DNA of 29,835 nt from Eimeria necatrix (taxonomy: Eukaryota; Apicomplexa; Conoidasida; Eucoccidiorida; Eimeriidae): the NCBI RefSeq assembly GCF_000499385.1, contig NW_013655369.1:2501-32335 (forward strand). Reading direction: 5' to 3'. A program made the position numbers and the translations under genes. The notes beneath the pieces are model-generated. The model made no database searches. It was not told where the DNA came from and was given only the letters and a program-made list of their open reading frames with translations. Within the stretch, counting starts at the first letter, position 1. Each line of letters starts with the position of its first letter. Shown in pieces: positions 1-10,087 of this stretch.

Positions 1-304
1 AAGGGCTTCAAAAGGGCTTTGAAAGGGGTTTAAAAAGGGGATAAAAAGGGCTTGAAAAGGGTTTAAAAAGGGCCTCAAAAGGGTTTAAAAAGGGCTTAAA
101 AAGAGTTTAAAAAGGGTTTAAAAAGGGTTCAAAAAAGGCTTTAAAAAGGGTCTAAAAAGGGCCTCAAAAGGGTTTAAAAGGGGCTTAAAAAAGGGTTTAA
201 AAAGGGTTTAAAAAGGGCCTCAAAAGGGTTTAAAAAGGGTTTAAAAAGGGTTTAAAAAGGGTTCAAAAGGGGTTTAAAAAGGGTTTAAAAAGGGTTTAAA
301 AAAT
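1..304. repeat. Degenerate 11-12-bp repeat (AAAAAGGGTTT)n in a DIS3 intron
   Basis: About 25 imperfect copies of AAAAAGGGTTT or AAAAAGGGCTT run to about 304, next to the donor that follows the 395-315 exon. On the gene's sense strand it reads AAACCCTTTTT, close to the telomere-like heptamer but with a longer T run. Confidence 0.9.
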
Positions 305-314
305 CAAAAAATAC

Positions 315-1598
315 CCGGGGGAGCATTTGCGTGGGGGCCCAGGCGTCGACGGCGACGGCGATTCTTTTGCCGTCGAGTTCTTTGGACTGGCGGGTCTGTG
401 GGAAAAAGAGTCAAAAAAAGCAAAAAAAGTCCAAAAGAAGTCCAAAAGAAGTCCAAAAGAAGTCCAAAAAAGCGGAAAAAGAATTAAATGAAAGCTGGAG
501 ATGATGCGGAAGCAACTGGGAATTCAATTGCAATTAAAATCAAAAAAAAAGACCCAAAATTCACCGAAAACGAACAAAAACGCCAAAAGCTAAAAATGAT
601 TCAAAGTGCACTTGGACTTCCAAATTCAAAAAAAGATTTTTAATTAATTAATTAATTTATTTATTTATTTATTTATTTGTTTATTTATTTATTTATTTAT
701 TTATTAAACGAGAAAGTCTTTTATTCTTCCAATCCTTTCTATCAAAAATAAATAAATAAATAATAAATAGATAACAAATAATAAATAAACAAATAAATAA
801 ATAAACAAATAAATAAATAATAAATAAATAATAAATAATAAATAAATTACTTTTATGATTATGTTTGGAATCCGAGGATCGACAGGCACAAAAATCCGCT
901 CTATCGACGCCGAAGAAGATAAAGCTGAAAAAAAAATAAAAAAATAAAAATAATTAATTAATTAATTAATTAATTAATTAATTAATTAACCAATTAACCA
1001 ATTAATTAAGTTATTTATTTATTTATTTATTTATGTATTTATTTATTTATTTATTTTGAAAACAAAGAATTGGAATTGGTTTTTTGTGCGGAAAAGGCGG
1101 TAAAAGAGCGAAAGTTAAAAATTAAAAACAAAAAATGAACATTTTGATGAATTTTAATCAAATAATTCATTTAAACAATTAAATAAATAAATAACTAATT
1201 AATTAATTATTTAATTAATTTATTTCATTTAATTAAATTAATTAAATTAATTAAATTAATTTAATTAAATTAACTTAATTATTGAACTTGCCTCGGGTTT
1301 TATCCAAAGGCTTCAAAGACCCGAAAAACTCTCTTCTGCCTTTTTGAATAATTCCGACAACTTTTCCTTTTTTTTCTTTTTTCTTTTTTTCATTTTCTTT
1401 TTCATTTTCTTTTATTTCATTTTCATTTATTTCATTTTCTTTTATTTCATTTTCTTTTATTTCTTTTTCTTTTATTTCTTTTTCTTTTATTTCTTTTTCT
1501 TTTTCTTCTTTTATTTCTTTTTCATCTCCACTTTTTCTTTTTTTATTTCTGTCTTTCATTTCCACCTCCTCATCTCCCTCTTTTTCCAAAATACCGGC

Positions 1599-1669
<71 letters not shown>

Positions 1670-1785
1670 GATCGGGATCGGGCGACTCCCACTCGGGATC
1701 GTTTAGAAGGGGATCGTCTTCAGTTTCCAAAAGCTCCGCATACACCTCAAGTTTGCGTTTTTCTTCTCTTTGCTGCTCCTCCAAA

Positions 1786-1853
<68 letters not shown>

Positions 1854-2175
1854 CTCTTCCTCAATCAACTCAACAGCAACTATGTCTCCTTCAAAAGCTC
1901 TGTTCAGATTTCGCCTTCCTATTATCTTTATCTCCTCCCCTTCGCCAAATAAATAAAAACAAATTAAATAAAACAAATAAATAGAACAAAATAAATAACT
2001 TAATTAATTAATTAATTAATTAATTAATAAATTAGTTAATTTAAATTAAAATAAATAAATAAATAAAACTGCTTTTTGCCCATCACAAAAAAGAAACTTA
2101 AATGAAATTCAAAAACCAGACAAGTTACAAACATTTCTTTTTTTTATTTACAATCACCAGTTACAACTAAATAAT

Positions 2176-2206
<31 letters not shown>

Positions 2207-2236
2207 CAAATAAATAAATAAATAAATAAATACAAA

Positions 2237-2271
<35 letters not shown>

Positions 2272-2838
2272 ATATTTAATTACCAGCGCAGACAACAGTG
2301 CCTCTCCAGCAGCAGTCGGGGTGCATTTTGAGTTTTCCTTTTTTGAGTTTTTGATTTTTAATTTTTTTTTGAATTTCTTTTTCATTTAAATGAAATTCAA
2401 ATATCACTTTTGAGTCCAGGGCCTTCTTTTCGGAAATAAACTGAACACAAAAAGCAATTAAAAGCAAATTAAAGCAATTAAATGCAATTAAATGCAATAA
2501 TAAAAGCAATTAAAAACAATTAAAATCAATTAAAAACAATTAAAATCAATTAAAAATAATTAAAAGCAACTAAACGCATCTTAAAGCAATTAAAAACAAT
2601 TAAAAACAATTAAAAGCAACTGAAACAGTTATAAACAATTAAAAACAATTTAAAATAATTTAATATAATTTAAAAAGTTAAGAATTGAGAGGACTTAAAA
2701 GCAATTAAAAACAATGAAAAGTAATTAAATACAATTAAACGGAATTAAAGCAATTAAAATTAATTAAAACAACTAAAAGAAATTGAAAGCAATTAAAATA
2801 AATTAAAACATTTGAAAGATATCAACGACAGTAAACAA

Positions 2839-2873
<35 letters not shown>

Positions 2874-3079
2874 AATAATAAAATAAATAAATAAGTAAAT
2901 AAGCGAATCAAATTAAGTTGCATCAAATTACTCAAATCAAATCAAATCAAATAAATCAAATCAAATTAATAAAACTAAGTCAAATAAACTGAATAAAATA
3001 AAAACACAAACAAACAAATAAAACAAATAAAACAAACACTATAAATAAATAAATAAATAAATAAATAAAATAAATCAAA

Positions 3080-3122
<43 letters not shown>

Positions 3123-3244
3123 AATAAAATAAAATAAAAGTTACATCTGGAAGTTGTTCTCCGGCGAAAGGAAATTTCGGGCGGACGAAATCGAGGAAGT
3201 CTTTTATGGATTTGCAACAAAGGCCCCACTTCTTCGCCAACTCC

Positions 3245-3294
<50 letters not shown>

Positions 3295-4537
3295 AAATAA
3301 ATAAATAAAAAATAAATAATAAATAAATAAATAAATAATAAATAATAATGAATGAATGGATTAGTTAATTGGGAAAAAAAGGAGAAGAAAAGGCGGGTTG
3401 GAAGTAATTGGAAAGCTTGAAAAGAAAATAAATAAAAGAATTTGTTTAAATTAAAATGAAATAAAAGGAAATTAATTAAAAGAAAATAAATAAATGGAAT
3501 AAAACAATTTAATGCAAAACAAAAAGAAATTAATTTAAAAGAAAATTAATTAAAAGAAAATTCATTAAAAAGAAAATTAAAGAAACGAAAATCAGGAAAG
3601 AGGAATATAAAGAAAAGAAAATCAAAAGATAAACGAGAATTAAAGAGTTATTAAAAGATAAAAAGATAATTGAAAGGATAATTAAAACTAAATCAAAAGA
3701 AAGAATTTTAAAAAATAAAAAGTTGAAAAGATAAAAACTTTTAAAAGACAAACAAAGGAATGAAAAGGAAAAAGAAAAAAGAATTAAACAAAAAACAATA
3801 AAAAGAAAAGATGCAAAAAATCAAAATACAAAAAAGGACAAAAAGGGAATTAAAAAAGAACTAAAAGAAATGGAAAGGAAATTAAATAAATAAAAAAGAG
3901 ATTAAAAAGAAATAAAAAGAAACATAAAATAAATAAAAATAAATCAAAATAGATAAACAGAAATAAAAAGAAATAAAAACAAGAAATAAAAAGAAATTAA
4001 AAGAAATAAAAATAAATAAAAAAATAAATAAAAAGAAATACAAAAATAAATAAAAAGAAATGAAAATAGATAAACAGAAATAAAAAGAAATAAAAACAAA
4101 TAAAAATAAGAAATTAAAAATACAAAGAAATTAAAAAGAAATAAAAATAAGAAATAAAAAGAAATTAAAAAGAAATAAAAATAAAATAAAATAAATAAAA
4201 ATAAAATAAAAATAAAATAAAAATAAAAAAGGAAAAGGGAAAAGCAGGACTTGGAGGTGTTCGCCTTCCATGAGGAGCAGAAGGACTTTTTCCGGGTCGT
4301 TTTTTTCGATTTCTTCCTCATTTTGGGGAGTTTGGAGCTCAAACTGGAGCATTTCGACTCCATTTTCGGTTTTATTTTCATTTTTATTTTTTGTTTTGTC
4401 TTTTTTGGTTTCTTTTTCGCGAAAATCGCCGAAAGAAAAGCTCGCCTCCAGGTGTCTAGACACCCAACGCGCAGACACGCACAGCAAACGCTCGCTGTAC
4501 GCCTCCGAACTTTCATCTGCAAATAAAAATAAATGAA

Positions 4538-4592
<55 letters not shown>

Positions 4593-5092
4593 GTAATAAA
4601 TAAATAAATAAATAAATAAATAGTGAATAAGTGAAAAGGAAAGGACCGGATTCGCTGATCGGCTGACTAGCTAGCTAGCTAGCTAGCTGGCTAGCTAGGC
4701 CGCTGGCCAATAAATAGCTAGCTAGCTAGCTAGCTAGCTAGCTAGCCATTTAGCTAGCTAGCTAGCTAGCCAGCTAGCTGCTAAGTGGCCATTCCACAAA
4801 TAAAGCTAGCTAGCTAGCTAATAAACAACCCAAAACCAGGCAGCAAAACCAGCTAGCTAGCCAGCTAGCTAGCTAGCTGGCTAGCTAGCTAGCTAGCTGG
4901 CTAGCTGGCTAGCTAGCTAGCTAGCTAGCTAAGTGCCAAATGAAATGAAATGAGAACGCGAAAGTGCAGCAACAGCTCACTGTCTTCGGGGAGAGTAAAA
5001 GTCTCTCTGAAGAATTCATTTGGAAAAAGAAAAAAGTTCTTTTCCGGAACTTCTGCTGCTTCGTTGCTGCTGCTGCTGCTGCTGCTGCTGCA

Positions 5093-5125
<33 letters not shown>

Positions 5126-5189
5126 CATGCAGAGGCGCTTCAGGCGTCCGTACACCTGCAGGTTCTTCGCCCTAACCTGCAGAAGAAAA

Positions 5190-5245
<56 letters not shown>

Positions 5246-5339
5246 AAATGAATAAATAAATGATAAAAAATAAATATAATTCACTCCCCAGTTTGTGGGG
5301 AAATTAAATGTTGTTTCGGCGGGCACCCGCAGACAGCCT

Positions 5340-5403
<64 letters not shown>

Positions 5404-5848
5404 GTGCAGGTTGGGTTGGAGGCGGGGGGAGGGCTGAGGCGTGGAGGGCAGCAAGCAGCGGCGAGGGTTTGCTGCTGGGGTTTAGGGTTTGCTGCTAGGG
5501 TTTAGGGTTTGCTGCTAGGGTTTAGGGTTTGCTGCTAGGGTTTAGGGTTTGCTGCTAGGGTTTGGCGCGTCCAGCTGCTGCTGACCAGCCGCAGCCGCAG
5601 CCAGCGCCAGACCCCACGCCGCACAGGGCCTAGGGCTCCGGGTTTAGGGTTTAGGGTTTAGGGTTTAGGGTTTAGGGTTTAGGGTTTAGGGTTTAGGGTT
5701 TACTGGTTTGGCTGCTGGGGGGGCAGTGGCAGCAGCCCTTAATGCCGCAGCAAACGTCATCTCTTAAGTAAATCTCTTTGGAGACTTTTCGGGCTTTTCC
5801 TTTTTTGTTGACTTTGAAAAAAGTCAACACCGGCACTTCCTCCTCCAT
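315..5848 (-). CDS. DIS3: DIS3/RRP44-like exosome ribonuclease, N-terminal half (gene continues past left edge)
   Basis: This gene encodes the RNase II-family catalytic subunit of the RNA exosome. Phase-consistent exons on the minus strand are 5848-5704 (ATG at 5848-5846), 5176-4981, 4516-4251, 3243-3145, 2440-2284, 1939-1292, 924-851 and 395-315. Exon 1 carries the CR3 motif (EIYLRDDVCCGIKGCCHC). The next exons are PIN-like: VYGRLKRLC, then NEFFRETF, then ARWVSRHL, then LAKKWGL. Exon 2440-2284 (KVIFEFHL, WRGTVVCAG) runs into the cold-shock region GRRNLNRAFEGDIVAVEL, and GKVVGIIQKGRREFFGSL follows. FVPVDPRIPNIIIK and DGKRIAVAVDAW continue toward the RNB domain outside the window. Two poly-Ser tracts and a Lys/Glu-rich stretch are inserted in the cold-shock region. 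The intron after the 1939-1292 exon appears to be GC-AG (GCAAGT). The exon with the first PIN aspartate is not found between 5177 and 5703. Exon 1 phase requires a missing exon there, so the model is incomplete. Confidence 0.85.
640..1275. repeat. AT-rich microsatellites in DIS3 introns
   Basis: Tracts of (TTAA/TTTA)n at about 643-702, (AAAT)n at about 748-845, (TAAT)n and (TTTA)n at about 950-1055, and (TTAAT)n at about 1195-1275. Only the 924-851 exon interrupts them. Confidence 0.85.
1603..1846. repeat. Two coding (CTG)n tracts (poly-Ser in DIS3)
   Basis: CTG tracts at about 1603-1668 and 1789-1846 are read on the minus strand in the AGC frame as about 22 and 19 serines. They lie within the cold-shock region, between DIVAVEL and GKVVGII. 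Confidence 0.9.
1980..2276. repeat. AT-rich intron with (AAAT)n
   Basis: DIS3 intron holding (TTAA)n near 2000-2045 and a long (AAAT)n tract at about 2180-2272 that starts just 3' of the donor at 2283. I see no gene in it. Confidence 0.8.
2450..2830. repeat. 10-bp-period AATTAAAAGC-type repeat
   Basis: About 35 imperfect units of AATTAAAAGC/AATTAAAAAC fill most of the first half of the DIS3 intron at 2441-3144. The period near one helical turn with phased A-tracts suggests intrinsically curved DNA. The second half of the intron is (AAAT)n and AATCA-type sequence. Confidence 0.8.
3244..4250. repeat. A-rich low-complexity intron (DIS3)
   Basis: (AAAT)n at about 3247-3345 is followed by roughly 850 bp of purine-rich AAAAGAAATAAA-type sequence. 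Open frames across it are only low-complexity. This is the intron between the 4516-4251 and 3243-3145 exons. The donor at 4251 is GTCCTG. Confidence 0.75.
4530..4932. repeat. (AAAT)n followed by (TAGC)n array
   Basis: (AAAT)n covers about 4530-4622. From about 4668 to 4932 the sequence is AGCTAGCT tetranucleotide repeat with short interruptions, some of which repeat the phrase CTGGCTAGCTAG. Every AGCTAGCT is self-complementary. The whole tract sits in the DIS3 intron 4517-4980. Confidence 0.9.
5058..5260. repeat. (CTG)n coding tract and adjacent (AAAT)n
   Basis: CTG repeats at about 5073-5123 are interrupted once by CAG. They encode poly-Ser on the minus strand in the DIS3 PIN exon, inserted between RLKRLCMN and NEAAEVPEKNFF. 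(AAAT)n follows at about 5187-5245 in the intron. Confidence 0.85.
5338..5400. repeat. (CAG)n tract in DIS3 intron 1 region
   Basis: About 21 uninterrupted CAG units. The flanking minus-strand sequence could carry a short open exon (VPAETTFNFPTNWG), but it does not resemble the expected first PIN strand, so I do not call it coding. Confidence 0.9.
5461..5702. repeat. Telomere-like TTTAGGG tract plus compound 20-bp repeat
   Basis: Four copies of a 20-bp unit (TTTAGGGTTTGCTGCTAGGG) start at 5481, 5501, 5521 and 5541. A pure TTTAGGG tract follows at about 5641-5702. It ends exactly at the DIS3 exon 1 donor: on the minus strand the donor reads GTAAACCCTAAACCC, so the splice donor is made of the repeat. 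Confidence 0.95.
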
Positions 5849-5853
5849 TGCAA

Positions 5854-5914
5854 ACCCTAAACCCTAAACCCTAAACCCTAAACCCTAAACCCTAAACCCT
5901 AACCCTAAACCCTA
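5854..5914. repeat. Telomere-like CCCTAAA tract just upstream of DIS3 ATG
   Basis: About eight CCCTAAA units in the orientation opposite to 5641-5702. The tract ends about 6 bp from the DIS3 start codon, so exon 1 is bracketed by inward-facing telomere-like repeats. Confidence 0.95.
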
Positions 5915-6068
5915 GGTCTCAGGCGCTGGGCTCGCATTGGGTCTTTTTGGGCTTGAGTGGATCATAAAAGAATTGAAAGGAAATAAATTATAAATAAATT
6001 TAAAATAATAAATAAATTATAAATAATAATAAATAAATAAATGTATTATTCCCTTTTCTGTTTGCTCG

Positions 6069-6130
<62 letters not shown>

Positions 6131-6183
6131 GAGCGAAAGAGGGAGTGGCGGCGCGAGAACAAAACAGAAAAAGAAGATCTTGA

Positions 6184-6241
6184 GGGTTTAGGGTTTAGGG
6201 TTTAGGGTTTAGGGTTTAGGGTTTAGGGTTTAGGGTTTAGA
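6184..6241. repeat. Telomere-like TTTAGGG tract
   Basis: About eight perfect TTTAGGG units, about 50 bp before the palindromic element at 6291. Confidence 0.95.
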
Positions 6242-6739
6242 GTGTGGGGCCCTCGGGGCTTTGGCGGCTGCAGCCCCGGCCTCGATTTCAGGTGTATGTA
6301 CACCTCAGCACATCAAAATGAAGCGTTTGAAGCGCCGGAAGATTCAAAATGAATTTAAATGAATTTAAATTCATTTAAATTAAATTTAAATTCATTTAAA
6401 TTAAATTTAAATTCATTTTAAATTAATCTTAAATTTATTTTAAAAGTTTTTGTTCTTATTTGCTTCCCTGGACTCTGTCTGCAGCGCGCCGAGCTCTCCG
6501 CCGCCTCACCTCGCTGCAGCAGCAGCAGCAACTCCAGCAGCAGCAGCAGCAGCAACAACAACTCCAGCAGCAGCAGCAGCAGCAACTGCAGCAGCAGCAG
6601 CAACTGCAGCAGCAGCAGCGGCAGCAACTGCAGCAACAGCTGCAGCCGTAACTTTTGAAGCAACAGCAGCAGCAGCTGCAGCGGCAGCTGCAGCCAGCCA
6701 GCCACAGCAGCAGCAGCAGCTAGCCAGTTGTGTGGCATT

Positions 6740-7522
6740 GTAGCTAGCTAGCTGCAGCTAGCTGCAGCTAGCTACAGCTAGCTGCAGCTAGCTACAGCTA
6801 GCCCCTGGATAGCTAGCTAGAGAGCTAGCTAGCTGGTTTGCTTCAGCTTCTAAGCTTGCCACAGCTTGCCACAGCTAGCCACAGCTAGCCACAGCTAGCC
6901 ACAGCTAGCCATAGCTAGCCTCAGCTAGCCACAGCTAGCCACAGCTAGCCACACCTAGTCACAGCTAGCCATAGCTAGCCATAGCTAGCCATAGCTAGCC
7001 ATAGCTAGCCATAGCTAACCACAGCTAGCTACAGCTAGCCACAGCTAGCCACAGCTAGCCACAGCTAGCCATAGCTATTCACATTTTTGTGCTGAGTCTT
7101 AGCTAGCCAAAAGGGAGACCCAAATAGATGTGGCTAGCTGCAGGCAACGGCAGCTAGCCAAACTCAGATACAGCTAGCCACAGCTGCCTTCGCTATATAC
7201 AGCTAGCCAGGCCAACAGCTGTGGCTAGCTACAGCTAGCTGCAGCTAGCCGTAGCTAGCTGTAGCTAGCTCTAGCTCGCTGTGGCTGACTATGGCTAGCT
7301 GCGGCTAGCTGTGGACAGCTGTAGCTAGCTGTGGCTAGCCGTGGCTAGCTGTGACCGGCTACAGCTAGCTACAGCTAGGTACAGCTAGCTGCAGCTAGCT
7401 ACAGCTAGCTACAGCTAGCTGCAGCTAGCTACAGCTAGCTGTGGCTAGCTGTGGCTAGCTGTGGCTAGCCGTGGCTAGCTGTGGCTAGCCGTGGCTAGCT
7501 GTGGCTAGCTGTGGCTAGCTGC
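6740..7522. repeat. CAGCTAGC / GTGGCTAGCT minisatellite
   Basis: About 80 units of a 10-bp repeat. Before about 7180 most copies read CACAGCTAGC or CATAGCTAGC. After about 7200 they switch to GTGGCTAGCT, the reverse complement of ACAGCTAGCCAC-type units. The array is therefore two opposing blocks sharing the GCTAGC core, with mixed copies between. Confidence 0.9.
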
Positions 7523-7567
7523 CGCGCCCGCTGAAGCTTACACGCTTTATTTGTATGGTCCCTTAAA

Positions 7568-7631
7568 GCCCTAAACGCTAAACCCTAAACCCTAAACCCT
7601 AAACCCTAAACCCTAAACCCTAAACCCTAAA
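7568..7631. repeat. Telomere-like CCCTAAA tract
   Basis: About nine CCCTAAA units beginning about 45 bp after the end of the GCTAGC array. Confidence 0.95.
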
Positions 7632-7994
7632 GCTGAAGGGGATAGCTGGCGCAAAGGGCATTCTCTGGAACAGATTGGTTTATTGTTTGCACTTTGAATT
7701 TAAAAAGAAATGCTGCATTTTAATTGAATTAAATTAAAATAAAATAAATTAAATTAAATTAAATTAAATTAAAATCTTCACTTCCAAATTTTATTTTTTA
7801 TTTCCTCGAGGCCTTCTGCTGTGGAATTGGAGTGTACAGACACTTGCGAGCTTCTGCCTTTACTTCTCCTTTTTTTTCTTTTTTTCTTTTTTTCATTTTT
7901 TCATTTTTTTCTTTTTTTCTTTTTTCCATTTTTTATTTTTCTTTAATTGTTGCTGAGGTTTATTAAACGCCCCTTCTGCGCTGAGACGAGTGCT

Positions 7995-8222
7995 TTAGGG
8001 TTTAGGGTTTATTAGGGTTTAGTGTTTAGGGTTTAGGGTTTAGGGTTTAGGGTTTAGGGTTTAGGCCAGAGTGAGTCATTTGGTGGATACAGTTACTTCC
8101 AGAACTTTAGGCGTTTTTATTTTTTCCTTTCTCTTCCCGTGTGTGAGCTTGCACCTGTAAGGGTTTAGGGTTTAGGGTTTAGGGTCTAGGGTTTAGGGTT
8201 TAGGGTTTAGGGTTTAGGGTTT
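7995..8222. repeat. Two telomere-like TTTAGGG tracts
   Basis: Tracts at about 7995-8065 and 8159-8222, with single-base variants (TTAGTGTTT, GGGTCTAGGG). About 95 bp of unique sequence separates them. Confidence 0.95.
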
Positions 8223-8611
8223 ATTGGCATTTTTTCTGCAGAAGTCGAGTGCGTGTTTTGAAGCATCTTTGAAGTCTTTAATCTTTTCCAAAGCAATTAA
8301 ACTTCTCCATTTCTTTTTATTTTCGTTTAAATGCTTCAGAAACTCCCAACTGCGGACTTTAAAACAAAAAAAGTAAATTAATTAATTAATTAATTAATTA
8401 ATTAATTAAAATGAAATTAAATGCAAAACGAAAGCTTTCGGCGGCTTCAATCGACGAGGTGTACGTACACCCCAACCGCCCGTGCAAGCCGGCGGCGGCG
8501 GCGAAGTCGAATTTGAGTTTTATTTTTTCTTTCAATGAAATAAAACATTTTAAAGAAATAAAAAATAAAAAATAAACCAAAAAAACCCAAACAATGCAGA
8601 CAATAAAGCTG

Positions 8612-8665
<54 letters not shown>

Positions 8666-8865
8666 GCTTCCCGCGGTCCAGTGGTCGGCCGCGGCTGCAG
8701 CTGGCGGCCTTCTTGGATTTGTTTGATTTGCTTCGAAAAATAAATTAAAATTAATTCAAAAATAAATTAAAATTAAATATTTGAAAATAAAAGAAAAGAT
8801 CTTTCCAAGTTTCGATTTATTTTCGCGGGTGGCGCGCTGCACTCTTCGGCCGCCGCTGCCGCCGC

Positions 8866-8885
8866 TGCTGCTGCTGCTGCAGCTC

Positions 8886-8927
<42 letters not shown>

Positions 8928-9038
8928 TTAAAGATAGTTTTTGCTGCAAACTGGAAAATGTCGGACTCCGATTCTTCGCAGCAGCAGCAGTTCGCAGTGC
9001 CGGTGGAGGGCGAGCCGCGCTCGGCCTCGCCGCCTCCC

Positions 9039-9094
<56 letters not shown>

Positions 9095-9245
9095 CGAGAA
9101 GACGCCGCTGCGGGGGAAGCTGAAGTCCGCAGTGGCGCGGGGGCACCTGCTGGCGCGTCGCGCAGCAAAGCGGAGTGTGAAGTCGAAGCAGTTTGCTGCT
9201 GCGCAGTACCTGGAGCTGCTGCAGCAGCAGCAGCAGCAGCAGCAG
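8866..9245. repeat. CAG tracts within and before the 8958 gene
   Basis: (CAG)n at about 8888-8927 lies just 5' of the ATG. Tracts at about 9040-9090 (poly-Ala frame) and 9222-9245 (poly-Gln frame) are inside the open frame. The same unit is read in different frames. Confidence 0.85.
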
Positions 9246-9408
9246 CCGCTGCTGCTGCGCTGGACCAGCATTTGCTGCTGCTTGCTGCTGCTGCCTGCTG
9301 CTGCCTTCGACTTGGCCACGCTGGCGCTGTCGCTGAGTGCTGCGGAAATGCTGGCGAACATCTACGGGCTGCTGGGGGCGCTGCTGCTGCTGGCAGCAGA
9401 ATTCTGCT

Positions 9409-9442
<34 letters not shown>

Positions 9443-9922
9443 GGCGCGCGCGGCGCGCGCGCTGCTGCTGCTGCTGCAGCAGCAGCTGCCGCTGCTGCTG
9501 CGCTGCTGGGGCCGCGGCTTGCTGCAGATTTATATTTCTTCTTTTTGGATTTCTTTTCGCAAAGTTTGGAACTTGCTGCAGTTCCTTCCGGGGCTGCTGC
9601 TGCTGCTGTGCGGGCTGCTGAATTTGCTGCGGGGCGCAGCAGCAGCGTGGCGGCTGCGCGCTGCTGCTGCGCGCTGCGACCCCGCGCTGCTGCTGCTGCT
9701 GCAGCAGCAGCTGCTGCTGCTCGACGCGCTGCTGCAGGCCCTGCTGCTGCAGCAAAATGGATTTATTTCTCAAAAAGATCTCCAAAAAACTTCTCCGAAT
9801 TTCCAATTTTTCTCCAACTCCGATTTTCTGCTGCCGGACTTCCCCGCAGACGCCCACGGCCGCGTCGACGCCCCACAGCTCCGCCGCTGGTGGCTCGCAC
9901 ACAAGGCCCCCCTGCTCCTCTA

Positions 9923-9923
<1 letters not shown>
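8958..9923 (+). CDS. Hypothetical Leu/Ala/Gln-rich membrane protein with EF-hand-like C-terminus
   Basis: Not recognised. An uninterrupted frame of 321 codons starts at ATG 8958 (MSDSDSSQQQQ) and ends at TAG 9921-9923. After a poly-Ala tract (about residues 28-45), a basic stretch (ARRAAKRSVKSKQF) precedes hydrophobic segments around residues 98-150 (ending YGLLGALLLLAAEF) and 195-225 (IYISSFWISF, then FLPGLLLLLCGLLNLL). These could be membrane spans, although CTG tracts naturally encode Leu. The C-terminus has two short motifs reminiscent of EF-hand loops: QNGFISQKDL and DAHGRVDAPQLRRWW. The frame also has CAG-rich shadows on the opposite strand. The non-repetitive C-terminal segment is the best argument for coding. 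Undetected introns are possible, and the assembly gap starts 64 bp after the stop. Confidence 0.5.

Positions 9924-9928
<5 letters not shown>

Positions 9929-9987
<59 letters not shown>
9929..9987. repeat. (CTG)n at left edge of assembly gap
   Basis: About 19 CTG units run directly into the N block, so the assembly probably broke inside this repeat. Confidence 0.95.
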
Positions 9988-10087
9988 NNNNNNNNNNNNN
10001 NNNNNNNNNNNNNNNNNNNNNNNNNNNNNNNNNNNNNNNNNNNNNNNNNNNNNNNNNNNNNNNNNNNNNNNNNNNNNNNNNNNNNNN
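9988..10087. other. Assembly gap (100 N)
   Basis: Exactly 100 N, the usual placeholder for a gap of unknown size. No protein frame should be read across it. Confidence 0.99.

Larger units (their letters stand above)
5849..8957. other. Repeat-rich intergenic region
   Basis: No convincing gene. It holds a (CTG)n tract at about 6070-6129, telomere-like tracts, palindromic elements at 6291, 7831 and 8459, and inverted AAATTTAAATTC repeats at about 6350-6425. It also has an interrupted CAG/CAA array at about 6515-6720 that is open in two plus frames but low-complexity, a CAGCTAGC array (6740-7522), pyrimidine-rich sequence at 7865-7945 and (CAG)n at about 8612-8661. It separates the divergent DIS3 and 8958 genes. 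Confidence 0.6.

Noticed and set aside
3944..4250. Phe/Tyr-rich hydrophobic minus-strand frames
   Set aside because: Translation of AAAT/AAAAGA-rich intronic DNA. The real coding part stops at the donor at 4251.
5143..5156. GGCGTCCGTACACC as another palindromic element
   Set aside because: It codes for QVYGRL in the DIS3 PIN exon, which matches family sequence, and the dyad is imperfect, so the resemblance is probably chance.
5641..5914. Chromosome end
   Set aside because: Telomere-like tracts are short, internal and in both orientations, with genes on either side, so they are interstitial.
6450..6743. Poly-Ala/Thr or poly-Gln protein over the CAG/CAA array
   Set aside because: Open frames exist on both strands only because CAG-type repeats lack stops. 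There is no non-repetitive sequence or splice context to support coding.
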